Shown piece after piece: positions 6,117 through 13,196 of a DNA stretch of 18,588 nt; within the stretch, counting starts at the first letter, position 1, and each line of letters begins with the position of its first letter. The stretch comes from an uncultured Collinsella sp. (GTDB taxonomy: Bacteria > Actinomycetota > Coriobacteriia > Coriobacteriales > Coriobacteriaceae): positions 1 through 18,588 of the forward strand of contig UQEO01000035.1 in assembly GCA_900540095.1 (NCBI GenBank), written 5' to 3'. Position numbers and translations under genes: made by a program. The notes under the pieces were generated by a model. The model saw only the letters and a program-made list of their open reading frames with translations, was not told the DNA's origin and did no database searches.

Positions 6117-7013
6117 TTATTTCTTTGGCGCGTCGATTTGAACCGTGTTGGGAATAAGCTCAGTCGCGCAGGCCCACCAGCCATTTTGCTGGGCAGCATC
6201 GGCAAGCCTTTCGGCCGTGGCAGCGGTGTCGCAAATGGCAAACGAGCAGGCACCCGATCCGCACACATCTACAGCAACGGTTCCGTCCTGTTTACGCAGC
6301 CAGTCGAGGACCGTTTGAATCTGCGACTCCATCTGTGCGGAAATGACACCAAGGTTGTTATGGATAAGTGCATATGCCGTCTCGGCATCACCAGCACGCA
6401 AGGCAGAAGCTATCGCGCCGGGCTTGTCCGCAGGCACCGGGGCCTCGTCAAAACGTCGATAGGCTTCAATTGTCGAAACGCTTGCCTCGCGCGGCTTAAC
6501 CAGTACGACGGGCGTCGCGGGCAGCGCGAGGTACTCAGTTGCCAGCACGTCTCCCCCACCTACGTAGAACGCAGGGCTCGCGTGCAAAAAGAACGGGACG
6601 TCAGCACCAATGCCCCGCGCAATGTCGTCGAGCGCTGGGTCGGTGCGATCAATGCCCCAGAACTCCGCCAAGGCGACAATGACCGCGGCCGCATCCGTCG
6701 AGGGGCCGCCCAAACCGGCGCACAATGGAATGCGCTTCTCAATCGTCACGCAGATGTTTGCCTCGCGATCATAATACTCGGCCATAGCAACCGCAGCCCG
6801 ATACGCCGTATTCTTTTGCATGGGAAAATCTGATGCCGGAACCGTCTGGACGGTCAGCGCCTGCGCCGGCGTGACCGTCACGGTATCGGAAAGACCGACG
6901 GCTGCCATCAGGGAATCGACCCTGTGGTAGCCGCGGTCATCGCGCTCGGTATGAACCCCCAGGTAGAGGTTAATCTTTGCCGGCGCGGAAAGAGTCAGGG
7001 ACCGATCGGTCAC
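6117..7013 (-). CDS. ispE: 4-diphosphocytidyl-2-C-methyl-D-erythritol kinase (IspE)
   Basis: IspE phosphorylates CDP-methylerythritol with ATP in the MEP route to isoprenoids. The 298-residue protein belongs to the GHMP kinases. The N-terminal APAKINLYLGV (10-20) carries the conserved Lys (13). The glycine-rich ATP loop is CAGLGGPSTDAAA (98-110), in which GPST replaces the usual GGSS. The GADVPFF segment (136-142) supplies the catalytic Asp (138). The start is a GTG (7011-7013), 2 bases after the veg stop codon, with GAGGAG inside the end of veg, so the two genes are probably translationally coupled. Pairing with veg matches the veg-ispE neighbourhood known in Bacillus. Confidence 0.95.
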   Translation of the reverse strand: MTDRSLTLSAPAKINLYLGVHTERDDRGYHRVDSLMAAVGLSDTVTVTPAQALTVQTVPASDFPMQKNTAYRAAVAMAEYYDREANICVTIEKRIPLCAGLGGPSTDAAAVIVALAEFWGIDRTDPALDDIARGIGADVPFFLHASPAFYVGGGDVLATEYLALPATPVVLVKPREASVSTIEAYRRFDEAPVPADKPGAIASALRAGDAETAYALIHNNLGVISAQMESQIQTVLDWLRKQDGTVAVDVCGSGACSFAICDTAATAERLADAAQQNGWWACATELIPNTVQIDAPKK

Positions 7014-7015
7014 CG

Positions 7016-7312
7016 TTAATGCTCCTCGAGCTGATTGCCGAGCGGGGTAAAGATGTGCTCGCCGCTCTCGGGGTCGAACAGCTCGACCTGACCGGTGAGC
7101 ACATCGATATACTGGTAGGACTGACGCGACTTGCGGCCGCGACGCTCGTCAACCTCGACGATAAAGACGGCGGGGTGGACGCTCTTGATGGTGCCCATGC
7201 GCTCGACGACGCGGGTGCGGCCCATGTTGGCCTTCACCTTGACGCGATCGCCCACCATATCGGTCAGCTTCTCGTGGATGTCGTCGACGTGATTGACTTC
7301 CATCTCTTCCAT
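7016..7312 (-). CDS. veg: Veg family protein
   Basis: A 98-residue small protein of the Veg (DUF1021) family. In Bacillus subtilis Veg is abundant, has an SH3-like fold and affects biofilm gene expression and spore germination; the role here is not known. Conserved segments are VGDRVKVKANMGRTRVVERMGTI from residue 20 to 42 and VFIVEVDERRGRKSRQSYQY up to residue 68, ahead of VLTGQVELF. I chose the ATG at 7310-7312 because GGAGG (7321-7325) lies 8 bases upstream. It has its own promoter (7380-7409) with a terminator-like hairpin between promoter and gene, and ispE follows after 2 bases. Confidence 0.93.
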   Translation of the reverse strand: MEEMEVNHVDDIHEKLTDMVGDRVKVKANMGRTRVVERMGTIKSVHPAVFIVEVDERRGRKSRQSYQYIDVLTGQVELFDPESGEHIFTPLGNQLEEH

Positions 7313-7339
7313 GAACAGGGCCTCCAGAAGGTGCAATTC

Positions 7340-7359
7340 AAAAAGGGGATAATACCCCT
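7340..7359 (-). terminator. Terminator-like hairpin in the veg leader
   Basis: On the minus strand AGGGG-TATTAT-CCCCT is followed by TTTTG. It lies downstream of the predicted veg start of transcription (about 7373), and its T-run ends about 28 bases before the start codon. It may therefore be an attenuator of veg-ispE, or the terminator of dtd transcripts. Confidence 0.65.
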
Positions 7360-7379
7360 AAGATAGACAAAACTCTAAT

Positions 7380-7409
7380 ACTATAGCACCCTGCTGCCGC
7401 CATACGCAA
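7380..7409 (-). promoter_or_regulatory. Promoter of veg-ispE
   Basis: TTGCGT (7404-7409) and TATAGT (7380-7385) on the minus strand are separated by 18 bases, placing the transcription start near 7373. It is one of the clearest promoters in the window. Confidence 0.7.
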
Positions 7410-7467
7410 GTAGCTAAATAAGCCCCGTCCCAAATACGTACCAGACGACAACCTCGCATGACCAGTT

Positions 7468-7495
7468 GTTACGCGGTTTGGTAAAACCGCGTAAC
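7468..7495 (-). repeat. GTTACG hairpin after dtd (copy 2)
   Basis: Perfect 12-bp arms GTTACGCGGTTT (7468-7479) and AAACCGCGTAAC (7484-7495) enclose GGTA. It begins at the base following the dtd stop codon (7496-7498). The arms differ from those of the lysS copy by GCG versus CGG, matched on both sides. Confidence 0.88.
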
Positions 7496-7942
7496 CTAAA
7501 GGTTGTCGGTGTCCAAGACGATGGTGAATGGGCCGTCGTTGACCAGGTCGACCTTCATGTCGGCGCCAAAGATACCGTGCGCCACATGCTCAACGTCCTC
7601 GTGCACAAGCGTCAGGAAGTACTCGTAGAGCTCGTTGGCGACATCGGGGGCGCCGGCATCCGTAAACGATGGACGGCGGCCGTGACGGCAATCGGCGAAC
7701 AGCGTGAACTGCGACACCACGAGAACCTCGCCGTCGACATCGGCAAGTGCCAGGTTGGTCTTGCCGTTCTCGTCCTCGTTAATGCGCAAGCCCCGGAGCT
7801 TTCCCCACAGCTTATCGGCCTCGGCGCGCGTGTCGCCGTGGCCCACGCCCAGCAGCACCAGATAGCCGCGCCCAATTTTGCCCACGCACTCACCGTCGAC
7901 CGTCACGCCGGCGTTGAGCACGCGCTGCACCACCGCACGCAC
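7496..7942 (-). CDS. dtd: D-aminoacyl-tRNA deacylase
   Basis: Dtd removes D-amino acids wrongly attached to tRNA, and also glycine from tRNA-Ala. The 148-residue protein has the normal length and both signature motifs: SQFTLF (77-82) and the NDGPFT loop (135-140) holding the Gly-cisPro element (137-138). The N-terminus RAVVQRVLNAGVTV is typical. The start is a GTG (7940-7942), 3 bases after the rdgB stop, with GAGGAG about 7 bases before it. rdgB and dtd thus form a tight pair of quality-control genes. Confidence 0.95.
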   Translation of the reverse strand: MRAVVQRVLNAGVTVDGECVGKIGRGYLVLLGVGHGDTRAEADKLWGKLRGLRINEDENGKTNLALADVDGEVLVVSQFTLFADCRHGRRPSFTDAGAPDVANELYEYFLTLVHEDVEHVAHGIFGADMKVDLVNDGPFTIVLDTDNL

Positions 7943-7945
7943 GGC

Positions 7946-8587
7946 CTACTCCTCGCCCGTCAGTTTGGCGGATAGGTGCTCGAGCGCATGGAATCGATGG
8001 CTGATGGCGTTCTTCTCGTCCGCCGTCAGCTCGGCCATGGTCTTGCCCGGCGTGTCGACCGGCAGGAACAGCGGGTCGTAGCCAAAGCCGTGATCGCCGC
8101 GACCCTCGTGTGCGATAACGCCCTCGCAGGCGCCCTCACCATAGGTGACCAAACCGTCCGTGTCGATGAGCGCGACGACGCTCATAAAGCGCGCAGTGCG
8201 GTCCTCGTCGGCCACGCCCTCCAGATTCACGAGCAGTTTGGCATTGTTGGCGGCATCGTCGCCGTGAACGCCCGCGTAGCGCGCGCTATACACACCGGGC
8301 TCACCGTCCAGCGCATCGACGACCAGGCCCGAATCGTCGGCAATGGCCATGAGCCCCGTCTCTTCGACGGCAGCCTGCGCCTTGATGATGGCGTTCTCCA
8401 AAAACGTCGTGCCGTTTTCCTCGGGGTCCTCAAAATCGCCCAGCTGGCCGAGCGCCACAAAGCGAACCTCGGGCATAACCTTACCCAAAATGGCCTCGAT
8501 CTCGGTGAGCTTATGGGCGTTGCCCGTTGCCACGACGATGGTCGCCGCCGGGTCGAGGGTGTCGATGTCGATCTTCTCAAGTGCCAT
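7946..8587 (-). CDS. rdgB: dITP/XTP pyrophosphatase (RdgB/HAM1 family)
   Basis: The enzyme hydrolyses non-canonical purine nucleoside triphosphates (dITP, XTP) to monophosphates and keeps them out of DNA and RNA. The 213-residue protein shows the substrate loop TGNAHK (21-26), the metal site ADDSGL (83-88), GFGYDPLF (167-174) and the SHR motif (196-198). I chose the ATG at 8585-8587, preceded at 6 bases by AAGGAGA (8594-8600); a longer in-frame start at 8656 has no such site. The first 15 residues are a short extension compared with the E. coli protein. It follows rph, a frequent neighbour in other bacteria. Confidence 0.95.
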   Translation of the reverse strand: MALEKIDIDTLDPAATIVVATGNAHKLTEIEAILGKVMPEVRFVALGQLGDFEDPEENGTTFLENAIIKAQAAVEETGLMAIADDSGLVVDALDGEPGVYSARYAGVHGDDAANNAKLLVNLEGVADEDRTARFMSVVALIDTDGLVTYGEGACEGVIAHEGRGDHGFGYDPLFLPVDTPGKTMAELTADEKNAISHRFHALEHLSAKLTGEE

Positions 8588-8616
8588 GAGTGGTCTCCTT
8601 GTCCGTATAGCAAAGT

Positions 8617-8659
8617 CACGTAAAAGGGACTGGCCCTTCGGCGTCTCCCCTTTCATGTG
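8617..8659. repeat. Imperfect inverted repeat before rdgB
   Basis: CACGTAAAAGGG (8617-8628) and CCCTTTCATGTG (8648-8659) pair at 10 of 12 positions, with an inner GCC/GGC stem and GAAG tip on the minus strand. The T-run is weak. It may be a terminator of rph transcripts or a further dispersed repeat. Confidence 0.45.
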
Positions 8660-8694
8660 GCATCAACCCTATCTATCGGCGTTTCCGCAGATAA

Positions 8695-8731
8695 AACCTA
8701 CCAAAATAAACCTGTCCCTTTTTGGCAGGTT
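8695..8731 (-). repeat. GGGAC-core hairpin overlapping the rph stop codon
   Basis: Arms AACCTACCAAAA (8695-8706) and TTTTGGCAGGTT (8720-8731) pair at 11 of 12 positions. The minus-strand loop begins AGGGACAGGTTTA, and TTTTAT follows the stem, so it can also terminate rph transcription. It overlaps the stop codon at 8730-8732. Confidence 0.75.
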
Positions 8732-9455
8732 AGGCGAGGGCTTGGCGCTGGAGCTCGATGAGCTCGGCAATGCCCTTGTCGCCCAAATCGAGCAGGGCAT
8801 TGAGGCGCTTGCGGTCGAAGGGCGCCTGCTCGCCAGTGCCCTGAAGTTCGATCATCTCACCGGTATCGGTGGCGACAAGATTCATGTCGACCTCGGCGTG
8901 ACTGTCCTCGGAATAATCCAGGTCGAGCAGGGTGTTGCCGTCGACAACGCCCATGGAAATCGCGGCGACCTGGCCCGTGAGCGGGATGCGCTCGAGCTTA
9001 CCCGCCTCGACCCACATGGCAAGGGCGTCGTGCAGTGCCACCCAGGCGCCGGTAATGCTCGCCGTTCGCGTGCCGCCGTCTGCCTGAATCACGTCGCAGT
9101 CGACGGTAACGGTGTACTCGCCGAGTGCCTTCATATTGACGACGGTACGCAGGCTGCGACCGATGAGGCGCTCGATCTCCATGGAGCGGCCCTTGCGGTT
9201 GGCATGCTCGCGCTTGCAGCGCTTGCCGGTCGATGCCGGCAGCATGGCGTACTCCGCCGTTACCCAACCGGCCTTGGCGCCCTTGCGCCAGCTCGGCACG
9301 CCCTCCTCGATGGTGGCAGCGCACAGCACGCGCGTATCGCCAAACTCGGCCAGGCACGAACCGTGGGCGTGCTTCATGACGCCGCGGGTAAGCTTGATGG
9401 GGCGCAGCTCATCGGCAGCGCGGCCGTTGGCGCGATTGACCTGCATATACTCCAT
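8730..9455 (-). CDS. rph: Ribonuclease PH
   Basis: RNase PH is a phosphorolytic 3' exonuclease that trims tRNA precursors. The 241-residue protein has the family length. Visible signatures are FGDTRVLCAATIEEGVP (38-54), the phosphate-binding GGTRTASITG (127-136) and the metal-site region LDLDYSEDSHAEVDMNLV (177-194). AAAGGA precedes the ATG at 8 bases. It sits between murI, 55 bases upstream, and rdgB. The last codon lies against a hairpin that may end its transcript. Confidence 0.96.
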   Translation of the reverse strand: MEYMQVNRANGRAADELRPIKLTRGVMKHAHGSCLAEFGDTRVLCAATIEEGVPSWRKGAKAGWVTAEYAMLPASTGKRCKREHANRKGRSMEIERLIGRSLRTVVNMKALGEYTVTVDCDVIQADGGTRTASITGAWVALHDALAMWVEAGKLERIPLTGQVAAISMGVVDGNTLLDLDYSEDSHAEVDMNLVATDTGEMIELQGTGEQAPFDRKRLNALLDLGDKGIAELIELQRQALA

Positions 9456-9510
9456 GGAAAAATCCTTTCGGCAAAAGGTGAACGTGAGCCCTTGGTCGGT
9501 GACCTTATAT

Positions 9511-10395
9511 CTATTTCAGTTCGTCGATATCGATATGCTCAATGCTCTTGAGCGGCTGGCCAAAGATAAAACTGCCCGCCACCGCAAACTCGGCAATGTT
9601 ATCGGACGTCGTTGCAAAACGATGCTGCGGCTCGGCAGCGTCGCCCGCCAGCTGCTCGCGGCGCGTGAGAATATCGGTCAGCTCGCGCGTGGTCTCCTCG
9701 GCGGAGCTCACCACGCGCACTCCGGGACCCAGCGTATGGCGAATAGGCCCCACGAGCAGCGGGAAATGCGTACAGCCGAGCACCACGGTATCGATGCCGT
9801 GGTCGCGCAGCGGTTCAACCGTGGCGCCGACCAGCGCGCGTACGGCAGGCGTATCAAAGATGTCCTCGTTCTCGAGCCACTGCTCTTGCAGATGCGCACC
9901 CGAGGCGAGCTCGTGCTCAACGACCTCGACAAAGCTCGAGGCAGGGCAGCCGTATACGTCGACGCCGGCATCCAGGTCCTGAATGGCACGCGTGTAAGCG
10001 CCTGAGCGAATGGTGAGGTTGGTGGCGAGCACGCCCACCCGGCGCGTGCGGGTGCTGTTGATTGCCGCGCGTGCGCCCGGTGCAATCACACCGATGACGG
10101 GGACGTCGAGCACCTGCTGGGCCAAACGCAAGGCCGCAGCGGTCGCCGTATTGCAGGCGATGACCATGATCTTGACGTCGTGCTTCGACAGCCAACGGCC
10201 CGCCTGCAGCGCAAACGAGCGCACCTCGTCCTCGGTGCGGGTGCCGTAGGGGCAGCGCTTGGTGTCGCCGAAGTAGTAGACGGACTCGTGCGGCAACGCC
10301 GTCGCAATCGCGCGCGCAACCGTCAGACCGCCTAGACCCGAGTCGAATACGCCAATGGGGCGTGTGTCGCCAGCCAGATTCTCGATATCGGACAT
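9511..10395 (-). CDS. murI: Glutamate racemase
   Basis: MurI supplies D-glutamate for peptidoglycan. The protein has 294 residues. It shows GVFDSGLGGLTV (15-26) with the catalytic-site Asp, YFGDTKRCPYG (41-51), the first catalytic cysteine in ACNTAT (Cys81) and the second in LGCTHFPLL (Cys208). I chose the ATG at 10393-10395, which gives the usual short N-terminus and has GTGAGG close upstream. A GTG at 10449 overlapping the previous stop would add 18 residues without a good ribosome site. It belongs to a minus-strand set with a HAD phosphatase and murE. Confidence 0.95.
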   Translation of the reverse strand: MSDIENLAGDTRPIGVFDSGLGGLTVARAIATALPHESVYYFGDTKRCPYGTRTEDEVRSFALQAGRWLSKHDVKIMVIACNTATAAALRLAQQVLDVPVIGVIAPGARAAINSTRTRRVGVLATNLTIRSGAYTRAIQDLDAGVDVYGCPASSFVEVVEHELASGAHLQEQWLENEDIFDTPAVRALVGATVEPLRDHGIDTVVLGCTHFPLLVGPIRHTLGPGVRVVSSAEETTRELTDILTRREQLAGDAAEPQHRFATTSDNIAEFAVAGSFIFGQPLKSIEHIDIDELK

Positions 10396-10448
10396 TACCT
10401 CACCAGATTCTCTCTCGAAAAGATATGGCTCAGAACGATAGGACCGCA

Positions 10449-11360
10449 CTACGAGCGGGCCGCGACGAGCAGCTCTGCCGTTGCCGCCCAGCCGTCGACA
10501 ATCTTTCCGCGCGTGACGTAGGCGTTATCGCAGGCATCCAGGAACTCGGGCGCGCCGGCGCTGGTCAAACCGTTCTCGACCAGGCAGAACGTACCCACGT
10601 GGTCAGCCATGTAGAAGTCGGACTCGGAATCGCCGAGCGCCAGCGTCTCCTCGCGCTCGATACCCAGGCGCTCACAGAAACGTGCGATGGCAACGCCCTT
10701 GTTGAGGCCGGCGGGATTGATGTTAAACGCGCGGCCGTCCTCGACGCGTTCGAGCTCGAGCATCGTCGGCTTGGACAGATGCGTCAGGTAACCGTTGCAG
10801 GCCCAGACCAGGCCGCAGCCGGCCTCGTCCAGGATGGCCTGGACCTCGTCGTCGGGCACATCGCCGCGCATGCCGACGGTGACCTCGCGGTACTTGTAGC
10901 CAGTCGACATGTCGTTGTGGTACTCGATCTTATGCGGCCAGCGGGCGAGAATCTTCTCGCACACGCCGGTCTGCTCGATCACCTGATGCGGCGTGAGGCC
11001 GCAGGCGGGATCGTAGGGCATATCGCCGGTCAGATACTCCCAATCGTTGGCCTTGAGATCGTACATGACCAGGCCACCCATCTCGCCGATGTAGGAGTTG
11101 AGGCCGAGCACGCGCGCATCCTCGTGGATCATGGTACGGTTGCGGCCCGAGGTGGGAACCACCTGGATGCCGGCGCGGGCAAGTGCCACGACAGCCTCGA
11201 CGAGCTTGGTCGAGGGGTTGCCGTCGTTGTCGCGCAGCACGCACGAGCCGGGCGCGAGCATGGTGGCGTCCAGGTCGGTAAAGACGTACTTAACCTTGGC
11301 AAGACGCTCGCGCATCTCGCCCGAAAGCTCAGCGACGGTCGGCAGGGTATTGTGGGACAT
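10449..11360 (-). CDS. HAD-superfamily hydrolase, Cof/MPGP-like
   Basis: A 303-residue HAD phosphatase with all four motifs: TDLDATML (28-35, nucleophile Asp29 and acid Asp31), TSGRN (70-74), Lys221 in LNKGVAI, and GDSESD (243-248). The large insert between motifs II and III places it with type IIB caps (Cof, sucrose-phosphatase and mannosyl-3-phosphoglycerate phosphatase group). The substrate cannot be read from the sequence. It lies 34 bases after murE and before murI, so a cell-envelope sugar phosphate is possible but unproven. The ATG at 11358-11360 has GGAG 5 bases upstream; the in-frame extension to 11414 would overlap murE. Confidence 0.85.
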   Translation of the reverse strand: MSHNTLPTVAELSGEMRERLAKVKYVFTDLDATMLAPGSCVLRDNDGNPSTKLVEAVVALARAGIQVVPTSGRNRTMIHEDARVLGLNSYIGEMGGLVMYDLKANDWEYLTGDMPYDPACGLTPHQVIEQTGVCEKILARWPHKIEYHNDMSTGYKYREVTVGMRGDVPDDEVQAILDEAGCGLVWACNGYLTHLSKPTMLELERVEDGRAFNINPAGLNKGVAIARFCERLGIEREETLALGDSESDFYMADHVGTFCLVENGLTSAGAPEFLDACDNAYVTRGKIVDGWAATAELLVAARS

Positions 11361-11394
11361 GGTCACTCCATTTACGTAGAAGGGGCTTCTGGTC

Positions 11395-12912
11395 TTAGGC
11401 GTCGTACGCCGCAAGGGTGCGCTTGAGAATCGAACCGTCGCGCTCGCAAGGCTCGGGTCCGTTCTTGCGCAGCATGCGCTCTTCCTCGCCCTTACCGGTC
11501 ACGATGACCACGGCGGGACGGACGGTTTCGCGCACGGCAGTCTCGATAGCGGCAACGCGATCAGTCACGATTTGCCAGTTATCATTTCCCTGCGCTTGAA
11601 CGTTGCGCGCGATCTCGGCGCAAATATCCTCGACGTTCTCGGGGCCGGGGTCGTCCTCGGTAATCACGATTCGGTCGGCATACTTGCCAGCGGCGATGCC
11701 CATCGTGGTGCGTCGGTCGACACCCTTACCGCCCGTAGCGCCAAATACAACCGCCAGCTCGCGCTCGGGATAGTTCTCGCGCAGGTCACGCAGGAGTGTC
11801 TCGAGGCTCATGCCGTTATGTGCAAAATCGACGACGCCCAAGATTTTGCCCGATACGGACGGATAGAGCTCCATACGGCCGGGAACGAAGACGCCCTCAA
11901 AGCCATGGACGATACCCTCTTCGGAAATGCCCAGGGCCTCGGCGCAGGCAATAGCGGCAAGCGCGTTGGACACATTGAACTTAACCGGCGTGGGAATCAC
12001 AATGTCGCGCGTAAAGCGGGGCGTGCGCACCGTTGCCACCACGCCGCAGTCGCCATTACGAATCGCCAGCGCAAGCACGTCGGCACGCTCGTCGGTCAGG
12101 GAGAACGTCACCGTGCGCTCGCAACGAGATGCCGCCTCGAGCACACGATCGACCTTATCCATATCGAGATTGACCACGGCAAAACGGCTCTGCGAGAAGA
12201 TTTTGAGCTTGCTGGCAAAGTAATCCTCGAGTGTCGGATGCTCAATCGGCGAAATGTGATCCTCGCCGATATTGGTAAAGGCGCCGACTTCAAAGGCGAT
12301 CTTGCCTGTGCGCTCGTATTTGAGGCCCTGGCTCGATGCCTCCATAACCAGCCACGGGGCACCCGCCTCCGCAGCATGCGCGATGCGAGACTGCAGCAGG
12401 AAGGATTCGGGGGTCGTCAGTTTGGAAGGGCCTGCCTCGATGCCGTCGTCGAACTCAATGCCCGTATTAAGAGCGGGTCGATGACAACCAGTAAGCTTGG
12501 CCTCGTTGGCGAGAATGCCACGCAGATAAAAGCTGCAGGTCGACTTGCCCTTGGTGCCTGTAAAGGCGCAGACCTTCACCTTACCCGACGGGTGCCCATA
12601 AAAGGCATCTGCCACCACAGCGAGCGTGCGACGAATATCACTCACAATCACCGCGGGAACATCGACATCGTAATCGACCTCGGAAACGTAGGCCACGGCG
12701 CCATCGGCGATTGCCGAAAGCAGGTACTCGCGCTTAAACGCGCGGCCCTTGCAGACAAACAACGTGCCCGGACGCACCTGGCGCGAGTCATCAGTCGCAA
12801 ACTCAATGCGCTGGTCGCACGAAGCGCTCAGTCTGGAAACAACAAGGTCATCTTCCTCGAGCAACTCTATATAGCGCATCAGAGTTAGCTTCTCTTGTGT
12901 CGGACTCGACAT
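11395..12912 (-). CDS. murE: MurE-family Mur ligase (UDP-MurNAc-tripeptide synthetase)
   Basis: This 505-residue ATP-dependent ligase adds the third amino acid to UDP-MurNAc-L-Ala-D-Glu. The N-terminal domain contains the TDDSRQVRPGTLFVC segment (40-54) seen in MurE. The P-loop is FTGTKGKST (117-125). The Lys-rich segment YFASKLKIF (231-239) holds the lysine that is carbamylated in the family. The C-terminal domain has FGATGGKGVDRR (390-401). At the amino-acid site it has DDPGPE (420-425) instead of the DNPR of diaminopimelate enzymes, and DFAHNGMSLE replaces the usual DYAHTP, which resembles Lys-type MurE. GAGAGG lies 8 bases before the chosen ATG (12910-12912). The region 12913-13196 is a divergent spacer with the ABC gene and shows no gene. 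Confidence 0.88.
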   Translation of the reverse strand: MSSPTQEKLTLMRYIELLEEDDLVVSRLSASCDQRIEFATDDSRQVRPGTLFVCKGRAFKREYLLSAIADGAVAYVSEVDYDVDVPAVIVSDIRRTLAVVADAFYGHPSGKVKVCAFTGTKGKSTCSFYLRGILANEAKLTGCHRPALNTGIEFDDGIEAGPSKLTTPESFLLQSRIAHAAEAGAPWLVMEASSQGLKYERTGKIAFEVGAFTNIGEDHISPIEHPTLEDYFASKLKIFSQSRFAVVNLDMDKVDRVLEAASRCERTVTFSLTDERADVLALAIRNGDCGVVATVRTPRFTRDIVIPTPVKFNVSNALAAIACAEALGISEEGIVHGFEGVFVPGRMELYPSVSGKILGVVDFAHNGMSLETLLRDLRENYPERELAVVFGATGGKGVDRRTTMGIAAGKYADRIVITEDDPGPENVEDICAEIARNVQAQGNDNWQIVTDRVAAIETAVRETVRPAVVIVTGKGEEERMLRKNGPEPCERDGSILKRTLAAYDA

Positions 12913-13196
12913 ACAAAGACCTCTCTCGCTAAATTCAGCCTTAAAGGGCAAAAGACGTCCCGCGGCAGAAACGATGAAACATTCTGTATTATCAACCATC
13001 CTAATATGCCACCTGACCTTGCGCGCACTGCAGCCTTCTAAAAAATTGCATGGACTGTGCCGTGGATTAATAAATGACAACAGTGTTCGCCCCGCGTAAA
13101 AACAAGGAAATCTGGGTGCTATTCTTTATCCAAATGTCTTGATGTGCCTCATTGACCCGCAATGCCGACCCATCATGCCAAAGCAAAGGATTCCAG

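Noticed and set aside
8343..9551. A 402-codon plus-strand open frame
   Set aside because: It is antisense to rdgB and rph, both of which carry full catalytic motifs.
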